A DNA stretch of 52,479 nt from Methylobacterium isbiliense (GTDB lineage Bacteria > Pseudomonadota > Alphaproteobacteria > Rhizobiales > Beijerinckiaceae): the NCBI RefSeq assembly GCF_022179325.1, contig NZ_BPQQ01000065.1:1-52479 (forward strand). The letters are read 5' to 3'. Of this stretch, positions 19,162-27,414 are shown one piece after another; position 1 is the first letter of the stretch; each line of letters begins with the position of its first letter. Under the pieces are notes generated by a model. It searched no databases, was not told the DNA's origin, and was given only the letters and a program-made list of their open reading frames with translations. A program made the position numbers and the translations under genes.

Positions 19162-20331
19162 CGGATCGAATGCGTCGCGCACCGCCTCGCCGGCGAAGAT
19201 CAGCAGGCTCAGCATCACGGCGATCACCGCGAAGCCGGTCAGCCCGAGCCACGGCGCCTGCAGGTTCGCCTTGCCCTGCGCCAGCAGCTCGCCGAGGGAG
19301 GGCGAGCCCGGCGGCAGCCCGAAGCCGAGGAAGTCGAGGGAGGTCAGCGTGGTGATCGAGCCGTTCAGCACGAACGGCAGAAAGGTCAGCGTCGCCACCA
19401 TCGCGTTGGGTAGCAAGTGCTTGAACATGATGCGGGCGTTCGACAGGCCGAGCGCGCGGGCGGCCCGCACGTACTCGAAGTTGCGCGCCCGCAGGAACTC
19501 CGCCCGCACCACCCCGACGAGCGAGACCCAGGAGAACAGCAGCAGGATCCCGAGCAGCACGAAGAAGCTCGGCGTGATGATCGACGAGATGATGATCAGG
19601 AGGTAGAGCGACGGGATCGCGGTCCAGATCTCGATCACCCGCTGGAAGGCGAGGTCGATCCAGCCGCCGAAATAGCCCTGCACCGCGCCGGCCAGCACGC
19701 CGATCACCGACGAGATGATGGCGAGCGTGAGCCCGAACAGCACCGAGAGGCGGAAGCCGTAGATCAGCCGGGCCACCACGTCACGGCCCTGGTCGTCGGT
19801 GCCGAGCCAGTTCCACTCGATGTCGCGGCAGGTGGAGCCGCCCACCTTCTCGGCGCTCGCCCGGCACTGGGCGTCGGTGAGCAGCCAGGTCGGCGGCGCA
19901 GGCGCCGGCACCGGCAGGTCGAGGTTGTGGGTGTCGTAGGAGAAGCGGACCGGCGGCCACAGCGCCCAGCCGTTCTCCGCGAGTTCCTTGCGGATCACCG
20001 GGTCGCGGTAATCCGTGCGTGCGAGGAAGCCGCCGAACTTCTCCTCCGGGTAGTCCACGAAGACCGGCATCAGGATCTCGCCCTTGTAGGAGACGAGGAT
20101 CGGCCGGTCGTTGGCGATGAACTCGGCGAACAGGCTGACGACGAACAGCGCCAGGAAGAGCAGGAACGACCAGTAGCCGCGCCGGTTCGCCCGGAAGTTG
20201 GCGAGCCGGCGGCGGTTGAGCGGCGACAGCCGCCGCGTGCCGATGCCGGGCAGCGGCACCGCCACGGGCGCGGCGGCCGGCGAGGTGAGCGGGATGGCGT
20301 CGTACTCGGGTGGCGGCGGACGCTCGTTCAT
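19144..20331 (-). CDS. yejE: YejE-type ABC transporter permease, solitary
   Basis: YejE is one of two permeases of the YejABEF importer for oligopeptides and microcin C. The 395-residue protein has a basic N terminus (RRRLANFRANRRGYWSF), a first helix near 52-72, a periplasmic stretch with ILMPVFVDYPEEKFGGFLARTDYRDP (family-specific), then WLGTDDQGRDVVARLIYGFR and five more helices. The EAA loop is EYVRAARALGLSNARIMFKHLLPNA. It ends with RDAFDPRKTFA, the usual C terminus. Unusually, no yejA, yejB or yejF is adjacent; upstream genes are a DUF4112 protein and an aminotransferase. Partners must be elsewhere if it works. Confidence 0.9.
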   Translation of the reverse strand: MNERPPPPEYDAIPLTSPAAAPVAVPLPGIGTRRLSPLNRRRLANFRANRRGYWSFLLFLALFVVSLFAEFIANDRPILVSYKGEILMPVFVDYPEEKFGGFLARTDYRDPVIRKELAENGWALWPPVRFSYDTHNLDLPVPAPAPPTWLLTDAQCRASAEKVGGSTCRDIEWNWLGTDDQGRDVVARLIYGFRLSVLFGLTLAIISSVIGVLAGAVQGYFGGWIDLAFQRVIEIWTAIPSLYLLIIISSIITPSFFVLLGILLLFSWVSLVGVVRAEFLRARNFEYVRAARALGLSNARIMFKHLLPNAMVATLTFLPFVLNGSITTLTSLDFLGFGLPPGSPSLGELLAQGKANLQAPWLGLTGFAVIAVMLSLLIFAGEAVRDAFDPRKTFA

Positions 20332-20350
20332 GCCGCCGCCCCCCGCACGG

Positions 20351-20809
20351 TCAGCCGACCCGCGTCGCCGTGACGTCGATCACCGAGGGCTTCAGCTTGC
20401 CGCTGCGCTCCAGATGGCGGCGCAGCAGCTCGACGTTGCGGCGGTTGGCCTTGAAGGCGGCGTCGAACAGGTCGCCGACGAGCGGCACCACGCCCACCAC
20501 GCCGTCGATCGCCGTGTTGGCGATCATCCGGCCGATCAGCCAGCGCGGCGCACCGAGCCGGCGCGCTTCCCAGATGATGTAGGAGGAGATCGCCGTCGAG
20601 ACCGCGTCGCCCACCACCGGCAGCAGGCCCATCACCGCATCGAGGCCGATCCGGCGGTTGATGCCCGGGATCACGAAGGCGGTGTCGAGGATGTGCGCCA
20701 TCAGTTCCAGGCGCGCGAGCGTCTGCTCGGCGTCGCTCGCCTCCGGGCGCGCGGTCCGGAAGGGCGGGGCCTCGCCGAAGCGGCCGCCGGCCGTCTGGGT
20801 GAAGTCCAT
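20351..20809 (-). CDS. DUF4112 family protein
   Basis: The protein of about 152 residues has the DUF4112 pattern: LELMAHILDTAFVIPGINRRIGLDAVMGLLPVVGDAVS, then a hydrophobic segment, and a second matching GVVGVVPLVGDLFDAAFKANRRN. The two (V)P-(V/L)VGD motifs suggest an internal duplication and a small membrane-associated protein. The role is unknown. I prefer the ATG at 20809 because GGAG lies 7 bases before it; the frame opens further to an ATG at 20842 with no good ribosome binding site. It lies 19 bases upstream of the YejE gene on the same strand. Confidence 0.8.
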   Translation of the reverse strand: MDFTQTAGGRFGEAPPFRTARPEASDAEQTLARLELMAHILDTAFVIPGINRRIGLDAVMGLLPVVGDAVSTAISSYIIWEARRLGAPRWLIGRMIANTAIDGVVGVVPLVGDLFDAAFKANRRNVELLRRHLERSGKLKPSVIDVTATRVG

Positions 20810-20890
20810 CGTGGGGCTCCGAAGCGGATGCGAAGTGCTCATGCGTCAGCATGTGGCCCCGGCATCCCCGGCCCGCAAGGCGGGGGCGCA

Positions 20891-22045
20891 TCACGCCGCC
20901 GCCCGGGCGACGCCGCTCAGGCGGTCGAGCGCCGCGTCGAGGGTCTCGTCGCGCTTGGCGAAGCAGAACCGCACCACGTGCCGCACCGGATCCTGCGCGT
21001 AGAAGGCGCTCACCGGGATCGCCGCGACCCCATGGCGGCGCACCAGCCGGTCGCAGAAGGCGACGTCGTCCGCAAAGCCCAGCGGCGCGATGTCGACGTT
21101 GAGGAAGTAGGTGCCGGCCGCGGGCAGCACGGTGAAGCCCAGCTCCGACAGGCCGGCCGCGAAGCGGTCGCGGGCCCGGGCGAACCCGGCCCGCATCCCC
21201 TCGAAATAGGCGTCGTCCTTGGCAAGCCCGTAGGCCACCGCCGACTGGAGATTCGGCGGCGTCGTGAAGGTGAGGAACTGGTGGGCCTTGGCCAGCACCC
21301 GCATCAGGGGCGGGGCCGCCAGCACGAAGCCGACCTTCCAGCCCGTGAGCGAGAAGATCTTCCCGGCCGAGCCGACCTTGATCGTGCGCTCGCGCATGCC
21401 CGGCAGCGCCATCAGCGGCCGGTGGCGGCGCCCGTCGAAGACCACGTGCTCCCAGACCTCGTCGCAGAGCGCCACCGCGTCGAAGCGGCGGCAGAAGGCG
21501 GCGAGCAGCGCCAGATCCTCCTCGGGAAAGACAGTGGCGGCCGGGTTGAGCGGGTTGTTGAACAGCACCACCCGGGTGCGGTCCGAGAAGGCCTGAGCCA
21601 GCGCCGCCTCGGTGAGCCGGAAATGCGGCGGGGTCAGCGTCACGAAGCGCGGCACGCCGCCCGCCCGGCGCACCAGCGGCAGGTAGGCGTCGTAGAGCGG
21701 CGCGAACAGCACCACCTCGTCGCCGGGCTCGATCAGGGCCATCAGGGCGCCCGCCAGGGCCTCGGTGGCGCCCGAGGTCACCATCACCTCGGCATCCGGA
21801 TCGACCCCGAGGCCCTGCCAATGGGCGTAATGGGCAGCGACGGCGCGGCGCAGCTCCGGCAGCCCCATCATCGGCGGGTACTGGTTCCAGCCGTGGATCA
21901 CCGCCTCGGCCGCCTTCGCCCGCACGTCCTCCGGTCCGGGATCGTCCGGGAAGCCCTGGCCGAGATTCACCGCCCCGGTCTCCCGGGCGAGAGCGGACAT
22001 CACCTCGAACACCGTGGTGGGCAGATCGGCGAAGATCGGGTTCAT
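20891..22045 (-). CDS. class I/II pyridoxal-phosphate aminotransferase
   Basis: This is a fold-type I PLP enzyme of 384 residues in the aspartate-aminotransferase family. Visible residues: the NLGQGFPDDPGPEDV start typical of the kynurenine/glutamine-transaminase-like group, QYPPMMGLPELR, SGATEALAG, the Asn-Pro pair in FNNPLNPA, Asp195 in CDEVWEH, PLP lysine 229 in SAGKIFSLTGWKVGF, and the substrate Arg near VRFCFAKRDE. Similar proteins are annotated as methionine/kynurenine aminotransferases (YbdL-like), but the substrate cannot be read from sequence. I chose the ATG at 22045 (MNPIFADLP); the upstream extension is Arg-rich shadow. It probably leads an operon with the DUF4112 and YejE genes. 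Confidence 0.9.
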   Translation of the reverse strand: MNPIFADLPTTVFEVMSALARETGAVNLGQGFPDDPGPEDVRAKAAEAVIHGWNQYPPMMGLPELRRAVAAHYAHWQGLGVDPDAEVMVTSGATEALAGALMALIEPGDEVVLFAPLYDAYLPLVRRAGGVPRFVTLTPPHFRLTEAALAQAFSDRTRVVLFNNPLNPAATVFPEEDLALLAAFCRRFDAVALCDEVWEHVVFDGRRHRPLMALPGMRERTIKVGSAGKIFSLTGWKVGFVLAAPPLMRVLAKAHQFLTFTTPPNLQSAVAYGLAKDDAYFEGMRAGFARARDRFAAGLSELGFTVLPAAGTYFLNVDIAPLGFADDVAFCDRLVRRHGVAAIPVSAFYAQDPVRHVVRFCFAKRDETLDAALDRLSGVARAAA

Positions 22046-22148
22046 GGAATCGCGGTTGGCTCGTCTGTGACCCCGGGACAAGGGGCTTCTCGCTAGCACG
22101 CGGGCGGCAGGTGCGAAACCGCACATGGGCTGCAGCGTGTGAACTGAC

Positions 22149-22162
22149 GATTGTTGACAATC
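22149..22162. promoter_or_regulatory. 14-bp palindrome, possible operator or promoter part
   Basis: GATTGT-tg-ACAATC is a perfect inverted repeat in the only AT-rich patch of the aminotransferase upstream region. It overlaps a perfect -35-like TTGACA at 22154-22159. No -10 at proper spacing is evident on the plus strand (GATAGC lies 14 bases downstream), so the promoter call is weak. The palindrome could be a repressor site for the aminotransferase gene, which starts 104 bases to the left. Confidence 0.4.
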
Positions 22163-22340
22163 ATCACTCGTCGGATAGCTTCCTGGTCATGCGGCCGGGC
22201 TGGCCGCGGGCACCGACCTGGAACTCCGCCCCCTCGTTCCGGATCGGTCGCCCAAGGCCAGCCCGGCCGTACCGCGTCCGGGTGCTGGGCCGCGGGCGCT
22301 TGCTGCCGGGTCGCGATTCCGGCACCAGGACGGGACGTCC

Positions 22341-22368
22341 GCCTCCCGCCTCCCGCCTCCCGCCTCCC
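22341..22368. repeat. heptamer tandem repeat (gcctccc), four copies
   Basis: Four exact head-to-tail copies of GCCTCCC occupy 28 bases in a non-coding stretch, 39 bases before a small possible gene. Such perfect short repeats can change copy number by slippage. Confidence 0.8.
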
Positions 22369-22406
22369 GCGGCCCTCGCCGCCGCTCTTGCCGCCGCCCT
22401 CCTTCG

Positions 22407-22562
22407 ATGTCCCTGCGCGCCTGCCTGTTTCTCGGATTGCTCACCGGCCTCCTGGGCGTCGGCCTGCGCCTCGCCCTGCCGGTGACGCCGGTCGATGCGA
22501 GCTACCGCGACGTGCTGGCCTTCTACCGGGCGCTCGGCGAGCGCTGGGAGGGGCGGCCCTGA
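22407..22562 (+). CDS. possible small membrane or exported protein, 51 aa
   Basis: The short frame starts MSLRACLFLGLLTGLLGVGL and continues with RLALPVTPVDASYRDVLAFYRALGERWEGRP. The first 25 residues look like a signal peptide or single membrane helix, and the rest is a polar tail. It has no recognised family. The start lacks a strong ribosome binding site (CTTCG precedes it). Support is limited to the sensible composition, so it may not be a real gene. Confidence 0.35.
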   Translation: MSLRACLFLGLLTGLLGVGLRLALPVTPVDASYRDVLAFYRALGERWEGRP

Positions 22563-22834
22563 CCGGGCTCCCCGGGCGGGTGTCTTTTGTCCCCGCGGGC
22601 CGGCGGCGCGCCGCCCGACAGGACGGCACCGTTTAACGCTGCGGCATCGCGTCCCGTCCGCGGTTTTCCGCGACCCGCCGGTGTGCGTTCAGCAATCAAG
22701 AGGCAACATGTGGGCCGTACTGGCGTCGCATTGCCGTGGCGGATGGGACGGGATGAACTGCCGCCCGAACGGAACGACAACGGGCGGGGTTGAGGAGCGC
22801 GGGGACGACGGGGCCTCGGCGCCGGATTGACGAG

Positions 22835-24178
22835 ATGAACGAACTGTCGCCGATCAGGACCGATGAGGCCGTCGAGACGGGGCCGCGCCGCCGCCGCTCC
22901 CGCTTCGTCTGGCTGGTCCTGCTGCTCGCGCTCGCGGCGGCCGGCGTCTGGGGCTACCGCACCTACCTGCCGGAGGGCTTCCGGTTCGAGGCCAAGCAGG
23001 CGGCCAAGCCCGAGGGCGGACGCCGCGGTGCCCGGCGGGGCGGGGGCGAGGGGCCGCAGGCGGTCGGCGTGGCCAGCGTGACCGCGGGCGACATGCCGGT
23101 GGTGCTCAGCGGGCTCGGCACCGTGACGCCGCTCGCCACCGTGACGGTGCGCTCGCAGATCAGCGGCTATCTCACCGAGATCGGCTTTCGCGAGGGGCAG
23201 CTCGTCAAGAAGGGCGACTTCCTGGCCCAGATCGACGTGCGCCCCTACGAGGCGCTGCTCGCCCAGTACCAGGGCCAGCTTCAGCGCGACCAGGCGCTGC
23301 TGCAGAACGCCCGGCTCGACCTCGCCCGCTACCAGACCCTGAACCGCCAGGACTCGATCTCCAAGCAGAACGTCGACACCCAGGCCGCCACGGTCAAGCA
23401 GTACGAGGGCATCGTCGCCTCCGATCAGGCGCAGATCGACCAGCAGCGGCTCAACATCCAGTACGGCCGCATCACCTCCCCGGTGGAGGGACGGGTCGGC
23501 CTGCGCCAGATCGACCAGGGCAACTACGTCACCGCGGCCTCGACCGGGATCGTGGTGGTGACGCAGCTTCAGCCGATCTCGGTGCTGTTCACCCTGCCGG
23601 AGGACGTGCTGGCGCGGGTGATGGACCGCCTGCGAGCGGGCGCGAAGCTGCCGGTGCGCATCTTCGACCGCAGCGACACCGCCGAGATCGCCATCGGCAC
23701 CCTCGACACGGTGGACAACCAGATCGACGTGACGACCGGCACGGTGCGGCTGCGCGCCCTGTTTCCGAACAAGGACGAGCGGCTGTTTCCCAACCAGTTC
23801 GTCAACGCCAAGCTGCTCGTGGACACGGTGACGAACGCGCCGATCGTCCCGGCGGCGGCCGTCCTGCGCGGCACCCCCGGCACCTTCGTCTACCTGCTCG
23901 GCGAGGACGGCAAGGTCAGCGTCCGCCCGATTACCACCGGCGAGACCGACGGCAGCCGCACGGTGGTGACCGCCGGCCTCGCGGTCGGCGACCGGGTGGT
24001 GGTCGACGGCACCGACCGCCTGCGCGACGGGGCCGAGGTGCGGGTGACCGGCGAGGGCGAGCCGCGCAAGCCCCCGGCCGAGCCGGCCGCTGCGGCGCCG
24101 CAAGCCCCGCGTGCCGAGGCCGAGCCGGCGCCCGAGGGCGAGCGACCGCGCCGACGCCGGCCGCAGCAAGCCCCGTGA
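22835..24178 (+). CDS. mdtA: RND efflux periplasmic adaptor, MdtA-like
   Basis: This membrane-fusion protein links the inner-membrane pump to the outer-membrane channel. The 447-residue protein has an N-terminal anchor helix ([18 protein letters not shown], about residues 24-41), a lipoyl-type domain ([33 protein letters not shown]), a coiled-coil hairpin (about 150-220), the second lipoyl half ([23 protein letters not shown]) and a beta-barrel. The C terminus is a Pro/Ala/Arg-rich tail ending [10 protein letters not shown] chose the ATG at 22835; a TTG at 22790 would add 15 residues of poor sequence. It is the first gene of a four-gene efflux operon. Confidence 0.9.
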   Translation: MNELSPIRTDEAVETGPRRRRSRFVWLVLLLALAAAGVWGYRTYLPEGFRFEAKQAAKPEGGRRGARRGGGEGPQAVGVASVTAGDMPVVLSGLGTVTPLATVTVRSQISGYLTEIGFREGQLVKKGDFLAQIDVRPYEALLAQYQGQLQRDQALLQNARLDLARYQTLNRQDSISKQNVDTQAATVKQYEGIVASDQAQIDQQRLNIQYGRITSPVEGRVGLRQIDQGNYVTAASTGIVVVTQLQPISVLFTLPEDVLARVMDRLRAGAKLPVRIFDRSDTAEIAIGTLDTVDNQIDVTTGTVRLRALFPNKDERLFPNQFVNAKLLVDTVTNAPIVPAAAVLRGTPGTFVYLLGEDGKVSVRPITTGETDGSRTVVTAGLAVGDRVVVDGTDRLRDGAEVRVTGEGEPRKPPAEPAAAAPQAPRAEAEPAPEGERPRRRRPQQAP

Positions 24179-24245
24179 GGCTGGCCGTGCGGCGCGATCT
24201 GCCGTCCGGACCCGCAGCGCGTGCGGCGGAGGGAGGACCGCCGGC

Positions 24246-27200
24246 ATGAATCCGTCGCGCCTGTTCATCCTGCGGCCGGTCGCCACCACGCTCACGATGC
24301 TGGCGATCCTGCTCACCGGCATCCTGTCCTACTTCAACCTGCCGCTCTCGGCGCTGCCGGCCGTCGACTACCCGACGATCCAGGTCCAGACCTTCTATCC
24401 CGGCGCCAGCCCCGAGGTGATGACCTCGGCGGTGACGGCGCCGCTGGAGCGGCAGTTCGGGCAGCTCGCCAACCTCAACCAGATGACCTCGCAATCCTCG
24501 GCAGGCGCCTCGGTCATCACGCTCCAGTTCAACCTCGACCTCTCCCTCGACGTCGCCACGCAGGAGGTGCAGGCGGCGATCAACGCGGCCGGCAACCTGC
24601 TGCCGAGCGACCTGCCGGCCCCGCCGGTCTACGCCAAGGTCAATCCGGCCGACGCGCCGATCCTGACGCTCGCGCTCACCTCGAAGACGCTGGCACTGAC
24701 CCAGGTGCGCGACCTCGCCGAGACCCGCCTCGCGCAGAAGATCAGCCAGGTGTCGGGCGTCGGCCTCGTCACGATGGCGGGCGGGCAGCGCCCGGCCGTG
24801 CGGGTGCGCTTCAACGCCAGCGCGCTGGCGGGCTACGGCCTCAACATCGACGACCTGCGCACCACCATCGCCAACCTGAACGTCAACACCCCGAAGGGCA
24901 CCATCGACGGGCCGACGCAATCCTTCGCCATCAACGCCAACGACCAGATCCGCGACCCCTCCGCCTACCGGGACGCGATCATCGCCTACCGCAACGGCGC
25001 GCCCGTGCGCCTCTCGGCGGTGGCGGACGTGATCGACGGGCCTGAGAACACCAAGCTCGGCGCCTGGATGGACACGACGCCCGCGGTCATCCTCAACATC
25101 CAGCGCCAGCCGGGCGCCAACGTCATCGCGGTGGTCGACCGCATCAAGGCGCTGCTGCCGCAGCTCCAGGCGACGCTGCCCGCCGCCATCGAGGTCACCC
25201 CGCTCACCGATCGCACGGTGACCATCCGCGCCTCGGTGCACGACGTGCAGGTCGAGCTGCTGCTCGCCATCGCGCTCGTGGTCGGGGTGATCTTCGTCTT
25301 CCTGCGCTCGCTGCCCGCGACCCTGATCCCGAGCCTGTCGGTGCCGCTCTCCCTCGTCGGGGCGCTGGCGATCATGGACCTGTGGGACTTCTCCCTCGAC
25401 AACCTCTCGCTGATGGCGCTGACCATCGCCACCGGCTTCGTGGTCGACGACGCCATCGTGGTGATCGAGAACATCGCCCGCCACGTGGAGGAGGGTGAAT
25501 CACCGCTCGAGGCCGCCCTCAAGGGCAGCCAGGAGATCGGCTTCACCATCATCTCGCTCACCGTCTCGCTGCTGGCGGTGCTGATCCCGCTCCTGTTCAT
25601 GGGCGAGGTGGTCGGGCGGCTCTTTCACGAATTCGCCATCACGCTCGCGGCGACGATCGTGATCTCCGGCATCGTGTCGCTGACCCTGGTGCCGATGCTC
25701 TGCGCGCGGCTCCTGCGCCACGAGCCGGCCCGCGCCCGGCGGGAGGGCCGCCTCGCCCGCGCGGGCCGGCGCCTGACGGAGGGCGGCATCGCCTTCTACG
25801 CCTGGACGCTGCGCGGGGTGCTGCGCGCCCAGACCCTTACGCTGCTGGTGGCGATCGGCACCCTCGTGCTCACCGGCTACCTCTATGGGGTGATCCCGAA
25901 GGGCTTCTTCCCCGTGCAGGACACGGGCGTGATCCAGGGCGTGTCGCAGGCCGACCAGACCGTCTCCTACGCGGCGATGGCCGAGCGCCAGCAGCGCCTC
26001 GCCGAGGAGATCCTGAAGGACCCGGACGTGGTGAGCCTGTCCTCCTTCATCGGCGTCGACGGGCAGAACGTGACGCTCAATTCGGGGCGCTTCCTCATCA
26101 ACCTGCGCCCGCGCGAGGAGCGCGCGCAGTCGGCGAGCGAGATCATCCGGCGCCTCTCGGCCCGCACCGCATCGGTGTCGGGCATCACCCTCTACATGCA
26201 GCCGGTGCAGGACCTCAGCATCGACACGGCGGTGAGCCCGACGCAGTACCAGTTCATCCTGGAGAACCCGGATCCCGCCGCCTTCGACGCCTGGGTGCCG
26301 CGCTTCGTCGACCGCCTGCGCCGGATCCCGGACCTCGCGGACGTGGCGAGCGACCGGCAGGCGGACGGGCTGGCGGCCTACATCACCATCGACCGGGCGA
26401 CGGCGGGCCGCTACGGCATCACGCCCGCCTCCGTCGACAACGCCCTCTACGACGCCTTCGGGCAGCGCATCATCTCGACCATCTTCACCCAGTCGAACCA
26501 GTACCGGGTGATCCTGGAGGCCGATCCCGACCTGCACCGCTCGCTGCGCTCGCTGGACCGGATCTACCTGCCCTCCGCGACGGCGCAGAACGGGCAGGTG
26601 CCGCTCTCGGCCATCGCCCAGGTGAGCGAGCGGCGCGCGCCGCTGCTCATCAGCCATCTCGGCCAGTTCCCCGCCACCACGATCTCGTTCAACCTCGCGC
26701 CGGGCGCCTCGCTCGGGCCCGCCGTGGCGGCGATCCAGGCGGCCAAGGCCGAGATCGGCCTGCCCGAGAGCTTCCAGCTCGTCTTCCAGGGCTCGGCGCT
26801 CGCCTTCGAGGCCTCGCTGCGCAACACCCTGTTCCTCGTGCTCGCCGCGATCGTCACGGTCTACATCGTGCTCGGCGTGCTCTACGAGAGCTTCATCCAC
26901 CCGGTCACGATCCTCTCGACGCTGCCCTCCGCCGGCATCGGGGCGCTCGCCGGCTTGATGCTGTTCGGGCACGACCTCGACATCATCGGCATCATCGGCA
27001 TCGTGCTCTTGATCGGCATTGTGAAGAAGAACGCCATCATGATGATCGACTTCGCGCTCCAGGCGGAGCGCGAGGAGGGCATGACCCCGCGCGAGGCGAT
27101 CTACCAGGCCTGCCTGCTGCGCTTCCGCCCGATCATGATGACGACCTTCGCGGCCCTGTTCGCGGCGGTGCCAATGATCTTCGGGACCGGCACCGGCTCG

Positions 27201-27365
27201 GAGCTGCGCCAGCCGCTCGGCGTGTCGATCGCGGGCGGCCTGATCGTCAGCCAGGTGCTGACCCTCTACACGACCCCGGTGATCTATCTCGCCTTCGACC
27301 GCCTCGCCCGCCGCCTGAGCGGCCGGCGGCGCGGCGGGCTCGCCCGCGGCGAGGCGGTGCCGTGA
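24246..27365 (+). CDS. mdtB: RND multidrug efflux permease, MdtB-like
   Basis: This proton-driven pump subunit of the HAE1 RND family is 1039 residues long, with the usual 12 helices and two large periplasmic loops. It starts [21 protein letters not shown], typical of MdtB/MdtC. Proton-relay aspartates lie in helix 4 in [31 protein letters not shown] opens the second half, and [22 protein letters not shown] is the helix 10 motif. MdtB and MdtC form a hetero-trimer in E. coli, and a second pump gene follows here after 49 bases. I chose the ATG at 24246, since the 45 upstream in-frame residues overlap mdtA. Confidence 0.93.
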   Translation: MNPSRLFILRPVATTLTMLAILLTGILSYFNLPLSALPAVDYPTIQVQTFYPGASPEVMTSAVTAPLERQFGQLANLNQMTSQSSAGASVITLQFNLDLSLDVATQEVQAAINAAGNLLPSDLPAPPVYAKVNPADAPILTLALTSKTLALTQVRDLAETRLAQKISQVSGVGLVTMAGGQRPAVRVRFNASALAGYGLNIDDLRTTIANLNVNTPKGTIDGPTQSFAINANDQIRDPSAYRDAIIAYRNGAPVRLSAVADVIDGPENTKLGAWMDTTPAVILNIQRQPGANVIAVVDRIKALLPQLQATLPAAIEVTPLTDRTVTIRASVHDVQVELLLAIALVVGVIFVFLRSLPATLIPSLSVPLSLVGALAIMDLWDFSLDNLSLMALTIATGFVVDDAIVVIENIARHVEEGESPLEAALKGSQEIGFTIISLTVSLLAVLIPLLFMGEVVGRLFHEFAITLAATIVISGIVSLTLVPMLCARLLRHEPARARREGRLARAGRRLTEGGIAFYAWTLRGVLRAQTLTLLVAIGTLVLTGYLYGVIPKGFFPVQDTGVIQGVSQADQTVSYAAMAERQQRLAEEILKDPDVVSLSSFIGVDGQNVTLNSGRFLINLRPREERAQSASEIIRRLSARTASVSGITLYMQPVQDLSIDTAVSPTQYQFILENPDPAAFDAWVPRFVDRLRRIPDLADVASDRQADGLAAYITIDRATAGRYGITPASVDNALYDAFGQRIISTIFTQSNQYRVILEADPDLHRSLRSLDRIYLPSATAQNGQVPLSAIAQVSERRAPLLISHLGQFPATTISFNLAPGASLGPAVAAIQAAKAEIGLPESFQLVFQGSALAFEASLRNTLFLVLAAIVTVYIVLGVLYESFIHPVTILSTLPSAGIGALAGLMLFGHDLDIIGIIGIVLLIGIVKKNAIMMIDFALQAEREEGMTPREAIYQACLLRFRPIMMTTFAALFAAVPMIFGTGTGSELRQPLGVSIAGGLIVSQVLTLYTTPVIYLAFDRLARRLSGRRRGGLARGEAVP

Positions 27366-27414
27366 GGCGTGCCGGCCGAGCGGACGCGGCGCGGATGCGC
27401 GCCGGGAGGGCGGG

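Larger units (their letters stand above)
22046..22406. other. 361-base non-coding stretch between divergent genes
   Basis: This gap separates the minus-strand aminotransferase from plus-strand genes. It contains a short AT-rich patch (about 22140-22185) with a palindrome and a TTGACA box, and a heptamer tandem repeat at 22341-22368. I see no other signal. Confidence 0.6.

Noticed and set aside
22154-22179. Plus-strand sigma-70 promoter from TTGACA at 22154
   Set aside because: The best -10 (GATAGC) is only 14 bases away; listed only as a possible operator.
22771-22791. EcfG-like promoter before mdtA (GGAAC at 22771)
   Set aside because: The following GTT is only 13 bases away, outside the 16-17 spacing required.
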